Program-made: the position numbers and the translations under genes
Notes under the pieces: model-generated
The model's database searches: none
What the model was told of the DNA's origin: nothing
What the model saw: only the letters and a program-made list of their open reading frames with translations
DNA from: Georgenia_B sunbinii
GTDB taxonomy: Bacteria; Actinomycetota; Actinomycetes; Actinomycetales; Actinomycetaceae
Assembly (NCBI RefSeq): GCF_036421855.1
Contig: NZ_JAZGOK010000004.1
Direction: 5' to 3' (one strand)
DNA length: 64,000 nt
Part shown: positions 1 to 7,874 of the stretch, piece by piece
Numbering within the stretch: position 1 is the first letter of the stretch
Layout: each line of letters opens with the position of its first letter

Positions 1-24
1 TCGCCAGTCACTTGCGAGGCTCAT
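1..24 (-). CDS. hsdS: HsdS, type I restriction specificity subunit (first codons only)
   Basis: Only the first eight codons are in the window. The ATG at 24 overlaps the hsdM stop (ATGA) and is preceded by GGAG about 7 nt upstream. The translation MSLASDWR resembles the usual HsdS opening, in which a D/E-W-R/K precedes the first target-recognition domain. Gene order hsdM-hsdS is standard for type I restriction-modification systems, where HsdS chooses the DNA target for HsdM and HsdR. A GTG at 11 in another frame is a weaker alternative. The rest of the gene, and any hsdR, lie outside the window. Confidence 0.5.
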
Positions 25-1637
25 TTGACCCGCTCCAACTGCTCGCGCACGACCTGCTCCAGGCGTACAGATTCATCGAACGCCGCGAGCAGTTCACCAG
101 TGAGCCGCTCGATCTTCTCGTCCAGTGGCTCGCCGTCGTCCTCCTCCGGCGCAACACCCACGTACCGCCCTGGCGTCAGCGCATAGTCGGCGTCCTTGAT
201 CTCGGCGAGTGTCGCCGAGTAAGCAAAACCCGGCACATCCTCGTAGGTCTCCCCCGCGGCAGACTCCGTCCCTCGCCACGCGTGGAACGTCCCCGCGATC
301 CGCGCGATGTCGTCGTCCGACAGTGCACGCTCCGCGCGGTCCACCATGTGCCCGAGGTTCCGGGCGTCGATGAACAGCACCTGCCCGGTGCGGTCCACCG
401 AACCACCGGCGCCGGCGCGCTTGTCCTTGGCGAAGAACCACACGCACACCGGGATCCCGGTGGAGCGGAACAGCTGCGGTGGCAGAGCGACCATGCAGGA
501 GACGAGGTCCGCCTCCACGATGCTGGCCCGAATCTGCCCCTCGCCGCCGGAGTTGGTGGACATCGAGCCGTTGGCCATCACCACGCCGGCGGTGCCGGTG
601 TCGTTGAGCTTGGACAGGATGTGCTGGATCCACGCGTAGTTCGCGTTACCGGCCGGCGGCACGCCGTACGTCCAGCGCGGGTCGGACTCGTTGCGGGCCC
701 AGTCCTTGATGTTGAACGGCGGGTTGGCCAGCACGTAGTCCATCTGCTTGTCCGGGTGCTGGTCGCGGGCGAAGGTGTCACCCCACCGCGGCCCCAGGTC
801 GCCGTTGAGCCCGTGCACTGCGAGGTTCATCTTCGCCATCCGCCAGGTGCGGTCATTGAGCTCCTGCCCGAACACCGAGATCGCCGTGGTGTCCTGGTCG
901 TGCCGCTCGAGGAACTTCTCGGTCTGCACGAACATGCCGCCCGACCCGCAGCACGGGTCGTACACCCGCCCGCTGTACGGCTCCAGCATCTCGACGAGCA
1001 CCCGCACCACGCCCGGGGGCGTGTAGAACTCCCCGCCGCGCTTGCCCTCCGCGGCGGCGAACTTACCGAGGAAGTACTCGTACACCTCACCCAGCACGTC
1101 CCGCGCCCGGGTCGATCCGTTGCCGACGAACCGTGCCCCGTTGAGCAGGTCGATGAGCTCGCCGAGCCGCCGCTGGTCGACGTTGTCCCGGTTGAACAGC
1201 CGCGGCAGCGTCCCGCGCAGGCTCGGGTTCGCGCCCATGACCAGGTCCATCGCGTCGTCGACCAGCTCGCCCGCCGTCTTGCCCGCACGACCCGGACCGG
1301 ACTGGACGCCCTTGGCGTTCTCGGCGAGGTAGCTCCAGTGCGCCGTCAGCGGCACCCAGAACACGCCGTGCCCGGTGTACTCGTCGACGTCGTCGATGAG
1401 CTGGGCGATCTGGTCCTCGCGCATCCCGTCGGCCTTGAACTCCGCCTCGAGCTGCTCGCGCCGCTCGTCGAAGGCGTCGGAGACGTACTTGAGGAACACC
1501 AGCCCCAGCACCACGTCCTTGTACTGGGAGGCATCCATAGAGCCGCGGAGCTTGTCCGCCGCCTTCCACAGCATGTCCTTGAGCTCTTTGACGGTGCTCG
1601 GCGCCGACGGTGCGGCAGCCTTCTTCCTCGGTGGCAT
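21..1637 (-). CDS. hsdM: HsdM, type I restriction-modification N6-adenine methyltransferase
   Basis: Methylates adenine in the target chosen by HsdS and forms the M2S core of a type I restriction-modification enzyme. The 538-residue protein has the helical HsdM N-terminal domain (about 10-150), a GGEFYTPP motif near 199, SAM-binding motif I DPCCGSGG near 226 and the catalytic motif IV NPPF near 304, so it looks active. The length fits the family. I chose the ATG at 1637 because AGGAAGG lies 9 nt upstream. The ATG at 1646 overlaps the upstream stop (ATGA) but would sit directly on the Shine-Dalgarno. Translation is therefore probably coupled to the upstream HTH-pseudomethylase gene, and hsdS follows with another ATGA overlap. 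Confidence 0.93.
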   Translation of the reverse strand: MPPRKKAAAPSAPSTVKELKDMLWKAADKLRGSMDASQYKDVVLGLVFLKYVSDAFDERREQLEAEFKADGMREDQIAQLIDDVDEYTGHGVFWVPLTAHWSYLAENAKGVQSGPGRAGKTAGELVDDAMDLVMGANPSLRGTLPRLFNRDNVDQRRLGELIDLLNGARFVGNGSTRARDVLGEVYEYFLGKFAAAEGKRGGEFYTPPGVVRVLVEMLEPYSGRVYDPCCGSGGMFVQTEKFLERHDQDTTAISVFGQELNDRTWRMAKMNLAVHGLNGDLGPRWGDTFARDQHPDKQMDYVLANPPFNIKDWARNESDPRWTYGVPPAGNANYAWIQHILSKLNDTGTAGVVMANGSMSTNSGGEGQIRASIVEADLVSCMVALPPQLFRSTGIPVCVWFFAKDKRAGAGGSVDRTGQVLFIDARNLGHMVDRAERALSDDDIARIAGTFHAWRGTESAAGETYEDVPGFAYSATLAEIKDADYALTPGRYVGVAPEEDDGEPLDEKIERLTGELLAAFDESVRLEQVVREQLERVK

Positions 1638-1642
1638 ACGGG

Positions 1643-3667
1643 TCATCCTTCCTGAGATTCCTGCGGGACCAGACCGACGACCCCGGCGGCGGCGCCGTCG
1701 GTCAGCCGGGCGGCGAGGTCGTCGAGTGCGGTGAGTCGAGCTCGCGCGGCCTGCTGTGCGACCGCGACGTCCGCGAGGACACGGGCGAGCACCGGCGCGG
1801 CGCCGTCGGGCACGAGCGGGACCGGCCAGGACCGCCACGGCGTCCCCGGGCTCACGGCGCGGATGGCGTGGACGACGACGGCGGGCACCAGTCCCGGCAT
1901 CGCCTCGCGGTCCAGCCGCAGCACCCGGGCAGGGAACACGACGACCGCGAGCCCTGCGTCGTCGATCACGGCACCGGGAGCGCCCGACGTCGTCACGATG
2001 ATGTCGCCAGGTTCGGTGTACCGCCCGGCGGGGTAGCGGCTGCTGAACCCGAGCCGGTCGACGAAACGCCGCCGTGGGGATCCGTGAACCTGCTCCGGAC
2101 CGATGGCCCGGACGTCGCCGCTGTCTCCGAGGTCCGCCGAGTCGATCCGGTTGCCGCTGATCGGCCGCACCACGCCGTCGTCGACCAGCTGCCCGAGCGT
2201 GACGGCGCGCGTACCGCCGCCCGTCAGGGCGACGACGTCGACGGCGACGTGCGTACCCGGTGCAGGTTCACGTACCGCCGCGACGAGCTCGGTGATGCGA
2301 GCGGCCTCGTCGACGGCCGCAGCGCGGTCCACTGGGTGGCGTGGTCGAACACGCGCGACGAGATCACCGGATCGTGCGATGACCTCGCTGGTTCGGCTGA
2401 GCCGGCCGTACCGGAACGCGTGCGAGCGAACCGCGGCGGCTTGTCCGAGAGAGGCGACGACGTCCGTGATGAGGGCATCGTTCACGATCGTCGTCAGCGG
2501 CTCGGTGACGTCGGCGAGCACCGTCCAGCGCTGCCGGATCGGGACGCCGTCATGGGCCGGGCCGAGCACCCAGAGCGCGAGGCGCTCCCGTGGGTGTCCG
2601 GTCCGCAGGCCCGCGGGCAGCCGGACGACGGCCCGCACCCGGTTGGTGCGGAGCAAGCTGGCACGCGCCCGCTCGACCGTGACCGACGCCGGTCGGTCCA
2701 CCAGCGCGCTCGACGGGCCGACGACCACACCGGTGTGCGAGTCGTCCATCGCCAGCACGATGTCGTCAATCGCGGTGAGGACCTGCTCGTCGCTCACCGT
2801 CGGGGCCACTGGCGACGGGAACTGAGCGACGACGAGGGCGTGGGGCGGTAGGCCGAGGTGGCCGTCATCGTCCGTCATCGATGGCGTCACATGCCAGCCG
2901 TGGGCAACGAGCCGACGCCGGGCAAGCCTTGCGTCCGCGCTGTCCCCACCGGAAAGTGATGCCGCGGGCAGGTCGGCGAGGTCGAACCGGGAGCGGATGG
3001 CCACCAGCAGGTCACTGCCGCCAGATGGATCGACCGCGGCGGTCACCGGCTCCCCGTAGAGGCCGGCCATCTCCGCCGTGATGCCGGCAACGAGGTCCAG
3101 CACCGGCGAGGCGAGCGCGGTACGGGTCTGCCCGTTGGGCATCAGGCGGGAGCGCCGGGTGAGGATCGACTCCATGGCGGCCAATGGCGTGAAACCTGCG
3201 CTGGCCACCGCGTCGGCGTGTGCGGCAACGGACATCAAGTGATCGCCCAGTGCCACCACCTCGCGGTAGAGGCAGCGGTCGTGAGGGTCCACGTCGTCGG
3301 CGACGTCGAGGATCTGGGGCGCGGTTCGGCCACCCAGCTGCTCCCCGGTGACCGCCTTGATTGCGAGCAGCGCGGTCAGGCCGCGGTCGATCGTGGCTTG
3401 CGGCATTGGCAGGTCGAGGCCGGCGTGGAGTGCGACCTCCTCGGGTGCATCAGCGTTGTTACCGCGCCCGGTCGCGGTGAGCCAGGCGACGACCTCATCG
3501 GCGTCGAAGCGCAGCCCACCGTCCGGCGCCGCGGTCGCGTCAGGGAAGGGCAGGTCACTCCCGGCGCTTCGTGCGCGCCACATGGAGACAACCGGACGTT
3601 GGACTCCGGCGAGCGCGGCGATCTCAGCCAGGCCGAGATGGGCTCGCGGCTTGCGCATCGTGGTCAC
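1643..3667 (-). CDS. HTH / degenerate N6-methylase / HsdS-like fusion protein of the restriction operon
   Basis: First gene of the type I restriction operon, 674 residues. Residues about 8-60 form a helix-turn-helix (IAALAGVQRPVVSMWRAR followed by FDADEVVAWL). The middle aligns by eye with HsdM: VDPSGGSDLL near 212 sits where HsdM has DPCCGSGGM, and AQFPSP near 279 sits where HsdM has NPPF, followed by a similar TGVVVGPSSAL...VRAVVRLPAGL stretch. The catalytic NPPF is therefore lost, and the domain is probably non-methylating. The last 200 residues look like one HsdS half: a target-recognition-like part with GDIIVTTSG, then a helical spacer (VLADVAVAQQAARARLTALD). The start is GTG 3667 with GAGGGG 4 nt upstream; ATG 3658 is an alternative. 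The role is unknown: regulator, extra specificity subunit or scaffold are all possible. HTH-bearing N-6 DNA methylases are known from streptomycetes by memory. Confidence 0.85.
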   Translation of the reverse strand: MTTMRKPRAHLGLAEIAALAGVQRPVVSMWRARSAGSDLPFPDATAAPDGGLRFDADEVVAWLTATGRGNNADAPEEVALHAGLDLPMPQATIDRGLTALLAIKAVTGEQLGGRTAPQILDVADDVDPHDRCLYREVVALGDHLMSVAAHADAVASAGFTPLAAMESILTRRSRLMPNGQTRTALASPVLDLVAGITAEMAGLYGEPVTAAVDPSGGSDLLVAIRSRFDLADLPAASLSGGDSADARLARRRLVAHGWHVTPSMTDDDGHLGLPPHALVVAQFPSPVAPTVSDEQVLTAIDDIVLAMDDSHTGVVVGPSSALVDRPASVTVERARASLLRTNRVRAVVRLPAGLRTGHPRERLALWVLGPAHDGVPIRQRWTVLADVTEPLTTIVNDALITDVVASLGQAAAVRSHAFRYGRLSRTSEVIARSGDLVARVRPRHPVDRAAAVDEAARITELVAAVREPAPGTHVAVDVVALTGGGTRAVTLGQLVDDGVVRPISGNRIDSADLGDSGDVRAIGPEQVHGSPRRRFVDRLGFSSRYPAGRYTEPGDIIVTTSGAPGAVIDDAGLAVVVFPARVLRLDREAMPGLVPAVVVHAIRAVSPGTPWRSWPVPLVPDGAAPVLARVLADVAVAQQAARARLTALDDLAARLTDGAAAGVVGLVPQESQEG

Positions 3668-3740
3668 GGCACCCCTCAGCTCTCTGGTCGGCGATGGCCC
3701 CACCGTACGGGCAACTTCCGGCCCTGCCTACGTTCGCCTC

Positions 3741-3758
3741 TGATAAGCCCTCTTATCA
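3741..3758. promoter_or_regulatory. Inverted repeat, candidate operator upstream of the restriction operon
   Basis: Perfect 7-bp inverted repeat TGATAAG-cccT-CTTATCA in the 177-nt divergent region between the HTH-pseudomethylase gene (start 3667, minus) and the coiled-coil gene (start 3845, plus). Its position 75-90 nt upstream of an HTH gene suggests an operator, but there is no direct evidence of binding. It could also be a short hairpin in a leader. Confidence 0.35.
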
Positions 3759-3844
3759 CTGCTGAACGCGGGCGAAGGTGTCCGCGCTGGCAGGGTCAAC
3801 CCCAGAAGTACAGAACCAGCCGCCACCGACAGATGGAGCGAACG

Positions 3845-4504
3845 ATGAGTCCCACCGATCCCAGCTCTCCCCCGCCGCCCACCGGACCTCCGGTTGTCCC
3901 GTCACTGGAACGTCCTCGTCGCCGCTGGGCTTGGCCCATCACCGCCGTGGCCACGTTCCTCCTCGGGATCGGCATCGGCGTGGTGAGCAGCAGCACCGAC
4001 CCGACATCGACCCCCGAGTACACGACCCTGGCGACCGAGCGCGACGACCTGGCCGCACAGGTCAAGTCCGTGGAGGTCCGCGCGGCAGAGGCCGAGGACC
4101 AGATCGGGGCGGCAGAGCAGCGAGCAGATGACGCGGAGAGCGCGAGCGAGGATCGGGCCGGCGAACTCGACGAGCGTTCGGCTGCACTCGACGAGCGGGA
4201 GACCGAGCTCGCCGGCCTCGAGGGCGAGGTAGCCGAGCGGGAGGCAGCCGTCGGCACCGCGGAGGACCGGGTCGCCGAGACACAGATCAACAATGGGATG
4301 TGGACCGTGGGAGTCGACGTCGAGCCAGGTACGTACCGCGTCGTGGAGGCGCTGACCGACCGGTGCTACTGGGCCATCCTGCGCACCGGGTCCAACGGCG
4401 GAGACATCATCGAGAACGCCCTCCCGTCGGGCGGCTTCCCCACGGTCACGCTGAGCGACGGTCAGGACTTCGAGAACAGCTGCGGCGTCTGGAACCAGCA
4501 GTGA
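3845..4504 (+). CDS. Membrane-anchored coiled-coil protein with C-terminal beta-sandwich-like domain
   Basis: 219 residues, function not recognised. A Pro/Ser-rich cytoplasmic N-terminus (1-28) is followed by one transmembrane helix (about 31-50, WPITAVATFLLGIGIGVV), a long charged coiled coil rich in A/E/D/R (about 60-150), and a compact C-terminal domain starting at NNGMWTVGVDVEPGTYRV with two cysteines (CYW, SCGVW) that could form a disulfide outside the cell. Domains of this last type recur in actinobacterial secreted proteins. The ATG at 3845 has GGAG 6 nt upstream. It overlaps the following lipoprotein gene by GTGA, so the two are translationally coupled and probably work together at the cell surface. 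Confidence 0.8.
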   Translation: MSPTDPSSPPPPTGPPVVPSLERPRRRWAWPITAVATFLLGIGIGVVSSSTDPTSTPEYTTLATERDDLAAQVKSVEVRAAEAEDQIGAAEQRADDAESASEDRAGELDERSAALDERETELAGLEGEVAEREAAVGTAEDRVAETQINNGMWTVGVDVEPGTYRVVEALTDRCYWAILRTGSNGGDIIENALPSGGFPTVTLSDGQDFENSCGVWNQQ

Positions 4505-4866
4505 CCGCGCGGCGTCGCTGGCTCACTGGCGGTGCGCTGCTCGGCGCCCTGCTGATGACGGCGGGGTGCGCCTCCGGCCCGACCGTCCTCGAGGCGGCGC
4601 GCGAGAGCTGCGAGGCGGGGCGCCTCGGCGACGAGGGCCACACCCTCGTCCTGGACATGGCCGGCGAGGACGAGGGGTCCGGAGACCTGTCGTACCTCGA
4701 GGTCATCTGCGTTCTCGGCGAGCTCGACGCGCCCGACGCCATGCTCGACAAGCTCGGGTCGACCCGGTCGCTCGACGGCCGGCAGTCCGACGACTGGAAC
4801 GGCATCGAGGCATCGTGGAGCTATCACCCGGCCAGTGGACTCGACCTCATCCTCGAGGTGGGGTGA
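4501..4866 (+). CDS. Small secreted lipoprotein
   Basis: 121 residues with a lipoprotein signal peptide: RRR, a hydrophobic stretch (LTGGALLGALL) and lipobox MTAGC, giving lipidation at Cys about 22. The mature part is acidic and has no family I recognise. The GTG start at 4501 overlaps the stop of the coiled-coil gene (GTGA), so translation is coupled and the pair likely forms one surface unit. Whether they have any link with the neighbouring restriction operon, which is transcribed divergently, is unknown. Confidence 0.75.
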   Translation: MTARRRWLTGGALLGALLMTAGCASGPTVLEAARESCEAGRLGDEGHTLVLDMAGEDEGSGDLSYLEVICVLGELDAPDAMLDKLGSTRSLDGRQSDDWNGIEASWSYHPASGLDLILEVG

Positions 4867-4883
4867 AACCAGCCCTGGGGATC

Positions 4884-4922
4884 GGGTGCGCTTCGTCAGC
4901 GCTGGGCTGACGAAAGCCACCC
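4884..4922. repeat. Intergenic hairpin repeat, copy 1 (CGTCAG-N7-CTGACG family)
   Basis: Inverted repeat with core TTCGTCAG, 7-nt loop cgctggg, CTGACGAA, flanked by GGGTG/CACCC arms. It is the same architecture as copies near 53885, 55141, 55247 and 63604. It lies just after the lipoprotein stop and could act as its terminator. Confidence 0.7.
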
Positions 4923-4969
4923 GCTACCTGCGGGATCCGGCAGCGAGGCCAGCGGCCGGGCAGAAGACG

Positions 4970-5002
4970 AACGGCGGGATCCCGTCTCGGGATCCCGCCG
5001 TT
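4970..5002 (-). terminator. Terminator hairpin after tRNA-Leu
   Basis: Perfect 15-bp stem AACGGCGGGATCCCG / CGGGATCCCGCCGTT with a 3-nt loop, 7 nt beyond the tRNA-Leu 3' end in the direction of transcription. The following bases (CGTCTTCTG) are only weakly T-rich. It can also stop plus-strand transcription from the lipoprotein gene. Confidence 0.7.
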
Positions 5003-5008
5003 CTGCTG

Positions 5009-5092
5009 TGCGCGAGGGGGGACTTGAACCCCCATGCCCTTTCGAGCACACGGACCTGAACCGTGCGCGTCTGCCAATTCCGCCACTCGCGC
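5009..5092 (-). tRNA. tRNA-Leu (anticodon CAG)
   Basis: 84-nt class II tRNA. The acceptor stem GCGCGAG pairs with CTCGCGC, and the anticodon loop TTCAGGT sits in stem CACGG/CCGTG. There is a long variable arm and a GGTTCAAGTCC T-arm. CCA is not encoded. It reads CUG, the commonest leucine codon in GC-rich genomes. Confidence 0.95.
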
Positions 5093-5247
5093 CTACATGG
5101 TCACAGCGTGGAAAAGGTTAACACGCACGGCCTCCTCGCATCGACGTCCAGGGGGGCAACGAGACGCGCCTCACACGACCGGAGGCCCGCAACCGGCCGG
5201 AGCCCTCAGGGAGCTCGCCACACGCTCACCGTGCCGGATGCACCGGG

Positions 5248-5264
5248 AACGATGCATGATCGTT
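5248..5264. promoter_or_regulatory. Inverted repeat in the fhaA upstream region
   Basis: AACGAT-gcatg-ATCGTT lies 63-79 nt before the fhaA start codon, in the only gap ahead of the seven-gene fhaA-pknB cluster. It is a plausible transcription-factor site, with no identified regulator. Confidence 0.25.
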
Positions 5265-5326
5265 ACCATCAGGAAGGTTGTGTCTGGGGGACGTCCGCAG
5301 GGTCTGGTGTGCTGGGGAGGAGGTGT

Positions 5327-6043
5327 GTGAGGTTGGGAGCGCTCGACCGCTTCGAGAAGAAGGTGGAGAACGCGGTGAACAACGTCTTCGCCAAGGCGTT
5401 CCGCAGCGAGGTCAAGCCGGTGGAGATCGCCAGCGCGATCCGCCGCAACATGGACGATCGCGCCGCGGCTCTCTCGCGAGGGCGCACCGTCGTGCCCAAC
5501 GAGTTCACCGTCCAGCTGAGCACCAGCGACCGCGAGCGCGTGCAGTCCTGGGGCGAGGAGGCCCTCGTCGACGAGATGGTCGCCGCCATCACCGAGCACG
5601 GTGCCAGCCAGCACTACTCGTTCGTCGGTCCGGTCGCGGTCACCTTCACCACCGACGAGGAGCTCGCCACCGGCCGCTTCGCCGTCGACTCCAACACCCG
5701 CCGCGGCGCCACCGCCCCGGCCGCCGCCACCGCGGCCTCCACCCGCCACCCGATCATCGACATCGACGGCGAGCGCTACCTGCTCACCGGCCCGGTGACC
5801 GTCCTCGGGCGCGGCACCGAGGCGGACATCGTCGTCGACGACTCCGGGATCTCCCGGCGCCACCTCGAGCTGCGGGTCACCCCGAGCGGCACCGTCGCCA
5901 CCGACCTCGGGTCCACCAACGGCACCTATGTGGAGGGGCACCGCACCGAGGCCGCTACGCTGCTCGACGGAAACACCATCACCATCGGCCGCACCCGCAT
6001 CCTGTTCTGGAACGGCTCCGACGACGACACCACCGGCGGGTAG
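5327..6043 (+). CDS. fhaA: FhaA, DUF3662 + FHA-domain protein
   Basis: 238 residues. The N-terminal FhaA domain (DUF3662, about 5-120, LDRFEKKVENAVNNVFAKAF) is followed by an Ala-rich linker and a C-terminal FHA domain (about 150-225) with the phosphothreonine-binding signature GRG...D...SRRH...DLGSTNGT. In mycobacteria FhaA binds phosphorylated pseudokinase MurJ/MviN and regulates wall synthesis; a murJ with such a pseudokinase is in this window. GTG 5327 was chosen because GGAGGAGG lies just upstream and the protein then opens like known FhaA. It is the first gene of fhaA-fhaB-pstP-rodA-pbpA-pknA-pknB. Confidence 0.93.
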   Translation: MRLGALDRFEKKVENAVNNVFAKAFRSEVKPVEIASAIRRNMDDRAAALSRGRTVVPNEFTVQLSTSDRERVQSWGEEALVDEMVAAITEHGASQHYSFVGPVAVTFTTDEELATGRFAVDSNTRRGATAPAAATAASTRHPIIDIDGERYLLTGPVTVLGRGTEADIVVDDSGISRRHLELRVTPSGTVATDLGSTNGTYVEGHRTEAATLLDGNTITIGRTRILFWNGSDDDTTGG

Positions 6044-6052
6044 GGACACGTC

Positions 6053-6550
6053 ATGACCGAGCTTGCCGTCACGCTGCTACGCCTCAGCTACCTCGCGCTG
6101 CTGTGGGTGTTCGTGATCGCTGCCCTCGCGGTGCTGCGCAAGGACGTCTTCGGCACCCGGATCACCCGCCGCGCGCGAGCCGAGGCCCGCGGCAGCCGCC
6201 GGCCCAGCCCGCCGCCAGCCCCGGCGGCCGCCCGCAAGGAGCATCGCCCCGCCCGCAACGCCCCCACCCGGCTGATCGTCACGCAGGGCCCGCTGACGGG
6301 CACCACGCTGCCACTGGGCCCGTCGGCGGTACTCGTCGGGCGCGCCCCCAGCTGCACGCTGGTCCTCGACGACGACTACGCCTCCGGCCGTCATGCCCGG
6401 CTCTTCCCGCAGGACGACGCCTGGTGGGTGGAGGACCTCGGGTCCACCAACGGCACGCTCGTCGCCGACCAGCCCATCGACCGCCCCGTCCAGCTGGCCG
6501 CGGGTACCCAGGTGCGGATCGGCCAGACCGTGATCGAGCTGCAGCGCTGA
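6053..6550 (+). CDS. fhaB: FhaB (FipA-like), membrane-anchored FHA protein
   Basis: 165 residues: one N-terminal transmembrane helix (about 8-28), a basic Arg/Pro/Ala linker, and an FHA domain (about 85-160) with GRAPSC, SGRHARLF and DLGSTNGT. FHA domains bind phosphothreonine, so the protein is a likely substrate and partner of the kinases PknA/PknB at the end of the cluster. In mycobacteria FipA/FhaB links the division apparatus to kinase signalling. It starts 9 nt after fhaA. Confidence 0.92.
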   Translation: MTELAVTLLRLSYLALLWVFVIAALAVLRKDVFGTRITRRARAEARGSRRPSPPPAPAAARKEHRPARNAPTRLIVTQGPLTGTTLPLGPSAVLVGRAPSCTLVLDDDYASGRHARLFPQDDAWWVEDLGSTNGTLVADQPIDRPVQLAAGTQVRIGQTVIELQR

Positions 6551-6557
6551 CCCGCCG

Positions 6558-7874
6558 ATGACCCTCACCGTCAACTTCGCCGCCCGCTCCGACGTCGGGC
6601 TCGTGCGCACCGCGAACCAGGACTCCGGCTACGCGGGGCCGCACCTCCTCGTGCTCGCTGACGGCATGGGCGGCCCGGCCGGCGGCGACATCGCCTCCTC
6701 GGTCGTGCTGTCCCACCTCGTCCACCTCGACGACGACGTCCCGGCCGCCGACGACCTGCTGCCGCAGCTGCGCGAGTCGCTCGCGGCCGCCCACCAGGAC
6801 CTCGAGGAACGCGCTGACCACGACCCGGAGCTCGCCGGCCTCGGCACCACCTGCATCGCGTTGCTGCGCTCGGAGAACAAGATCGCGATGGTTCACATCG
6901 GCGACTCCCGGGCCTACCTGCAGCGCGACGGCGTGGTCACCCAGGTGACCACCGACCACACCTTCGTCCAGCACCTCATCGACCTCGGCCGGCTCACCCC
7001 TGAGCAGGCCGAGCGCCACCCGCAGCGCTCGGTGCTGCTGCGGGTCCTCGGCGACACCGACGGCGACGTCGTCTTCGACGAGTCGGTGCGTGAGGCACGG
7101 CGAGGCGACCGCTGGCTGCTGTGCTCCGACGGGCTCTCCGGCGTCGTGAGCGCCGAGACCATCGCCGACGTCCTCGCCTCGGTCGCCGACCCGGGCGAGT
7201 GCGCCGAGGAGCTCATCGCCCTCGCGCTGCGCGGCGGCGCGCCGGACAACGTCACCTGCGTGGTCGCCGACTTCCTCGACGTCGATGCGCTGCCCGACGG
7301 CGCCGCTCCCTCCACGGCACCGCAGATCGTCGGCTCGGCGGCCACCGGCCGGTCGCTGCGCAGCCGCGGCTCGCTCGGCGCCGCCGGTCGCGCGGCCGCC
7401 CTCAACGCGCCGCCCCCCGAGGAGCCGGAGCCGGCGGAGGGACGCCCCGGACGGCTGCGGCGGTGGTTGCTCGGTACGGCCATCACGCTGGTGGTCCTCG
7501 GGCTGCTCGCCGCCGGTGGCTGGTTCGGCTACCGCTGGACCCAGACCCAGTACTACATCGCGCCCGACGGCGACGTCGTGGCGATCTTCCAGGGCATCCC
7601 GCAGGAGGTGGGCCCGGTGTCGTTCTCCCGGCTCCACACCCGCACCGACCTCCGGCTGGACGAGCTGCCCACCTTCGCGCAGCGTCGCCTCGAGAGCACC
7701 ATCACGGTCTCCTCCCTCGACCAGGCGCAGCAGCGGGTCGGTGAGCTGCGCGAGGAGGTCCGCGACGTCGGCAGCGGCAGCACCCCGGTGCCCGAGCCAA
7801 CCCCCACACCGACCTCGACGCAGACGCCGACCCCCACCCAGACGCCGAGCCCGTCGACCTCCGGCGGTCCGTGA
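6558..7874 (+). CDS. pstP: PstP, PP2C-family serine/threonine phosphatase
   Basis: 438 residues. The PP2C catalytic domain (1 to about 240) carries the metal-binding motifs NQD near 18, ADGMGG near 34, GDSR near 115, SDGLSG near 190 and PDNVT near 228. A linker, one transmembrane helix (about 307-328) and an extracellular region ending in a Pro/Thr-rich tail follow. It dephosphorylates PknA, PknB and their substrates. The start lies 7 nt after fhaB, and the stop overlaps the rodA start, so the genes are translationally coupled. Confidence 0.94.
   Translation: MTLTVNFAARSDVGLVRTANQDSGYAGPHLLVLADGMGGPAGGDIASSVVLSHLVHLDDDVPAADDLLPQLRESLAAAHQDLEERADHDPELAGLGTTCIALLRSENKIAMVHIGDSRAYLQRDGVVTQVTTDHTFVQHLIDLGRLTPEQAERHPQRSVLLRVLGDTDGDVVFDESVREARRGDRWLLCSDGLSGVVSAETIADVLASVADPGECAEELIALALRGGAPDNVTCVVADFLDVDALPDGAAPSTAPQIVGSAATGRSLRSRGSLGAAGRAAALNAPPPEEPEPAEGRPGRLRRWLLGTAITLVVLGLLAAGGWFGYRWTQTQYYIAPDGDVVAIFQGIPQEVGPVSFSRLHTRTDLRLDELPTFAQRRLESTITVSSLDQAQQRVGELREEVRDVGSGSTPVPEPTPTPTSTQTPTPTQTPSPSTSGGP

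Noticed and set aside
12..1655. 547-codon plus-strand frame opposite hsdM
   Set aside because: hsdM has all its motifs on the other strand; this frame has none.
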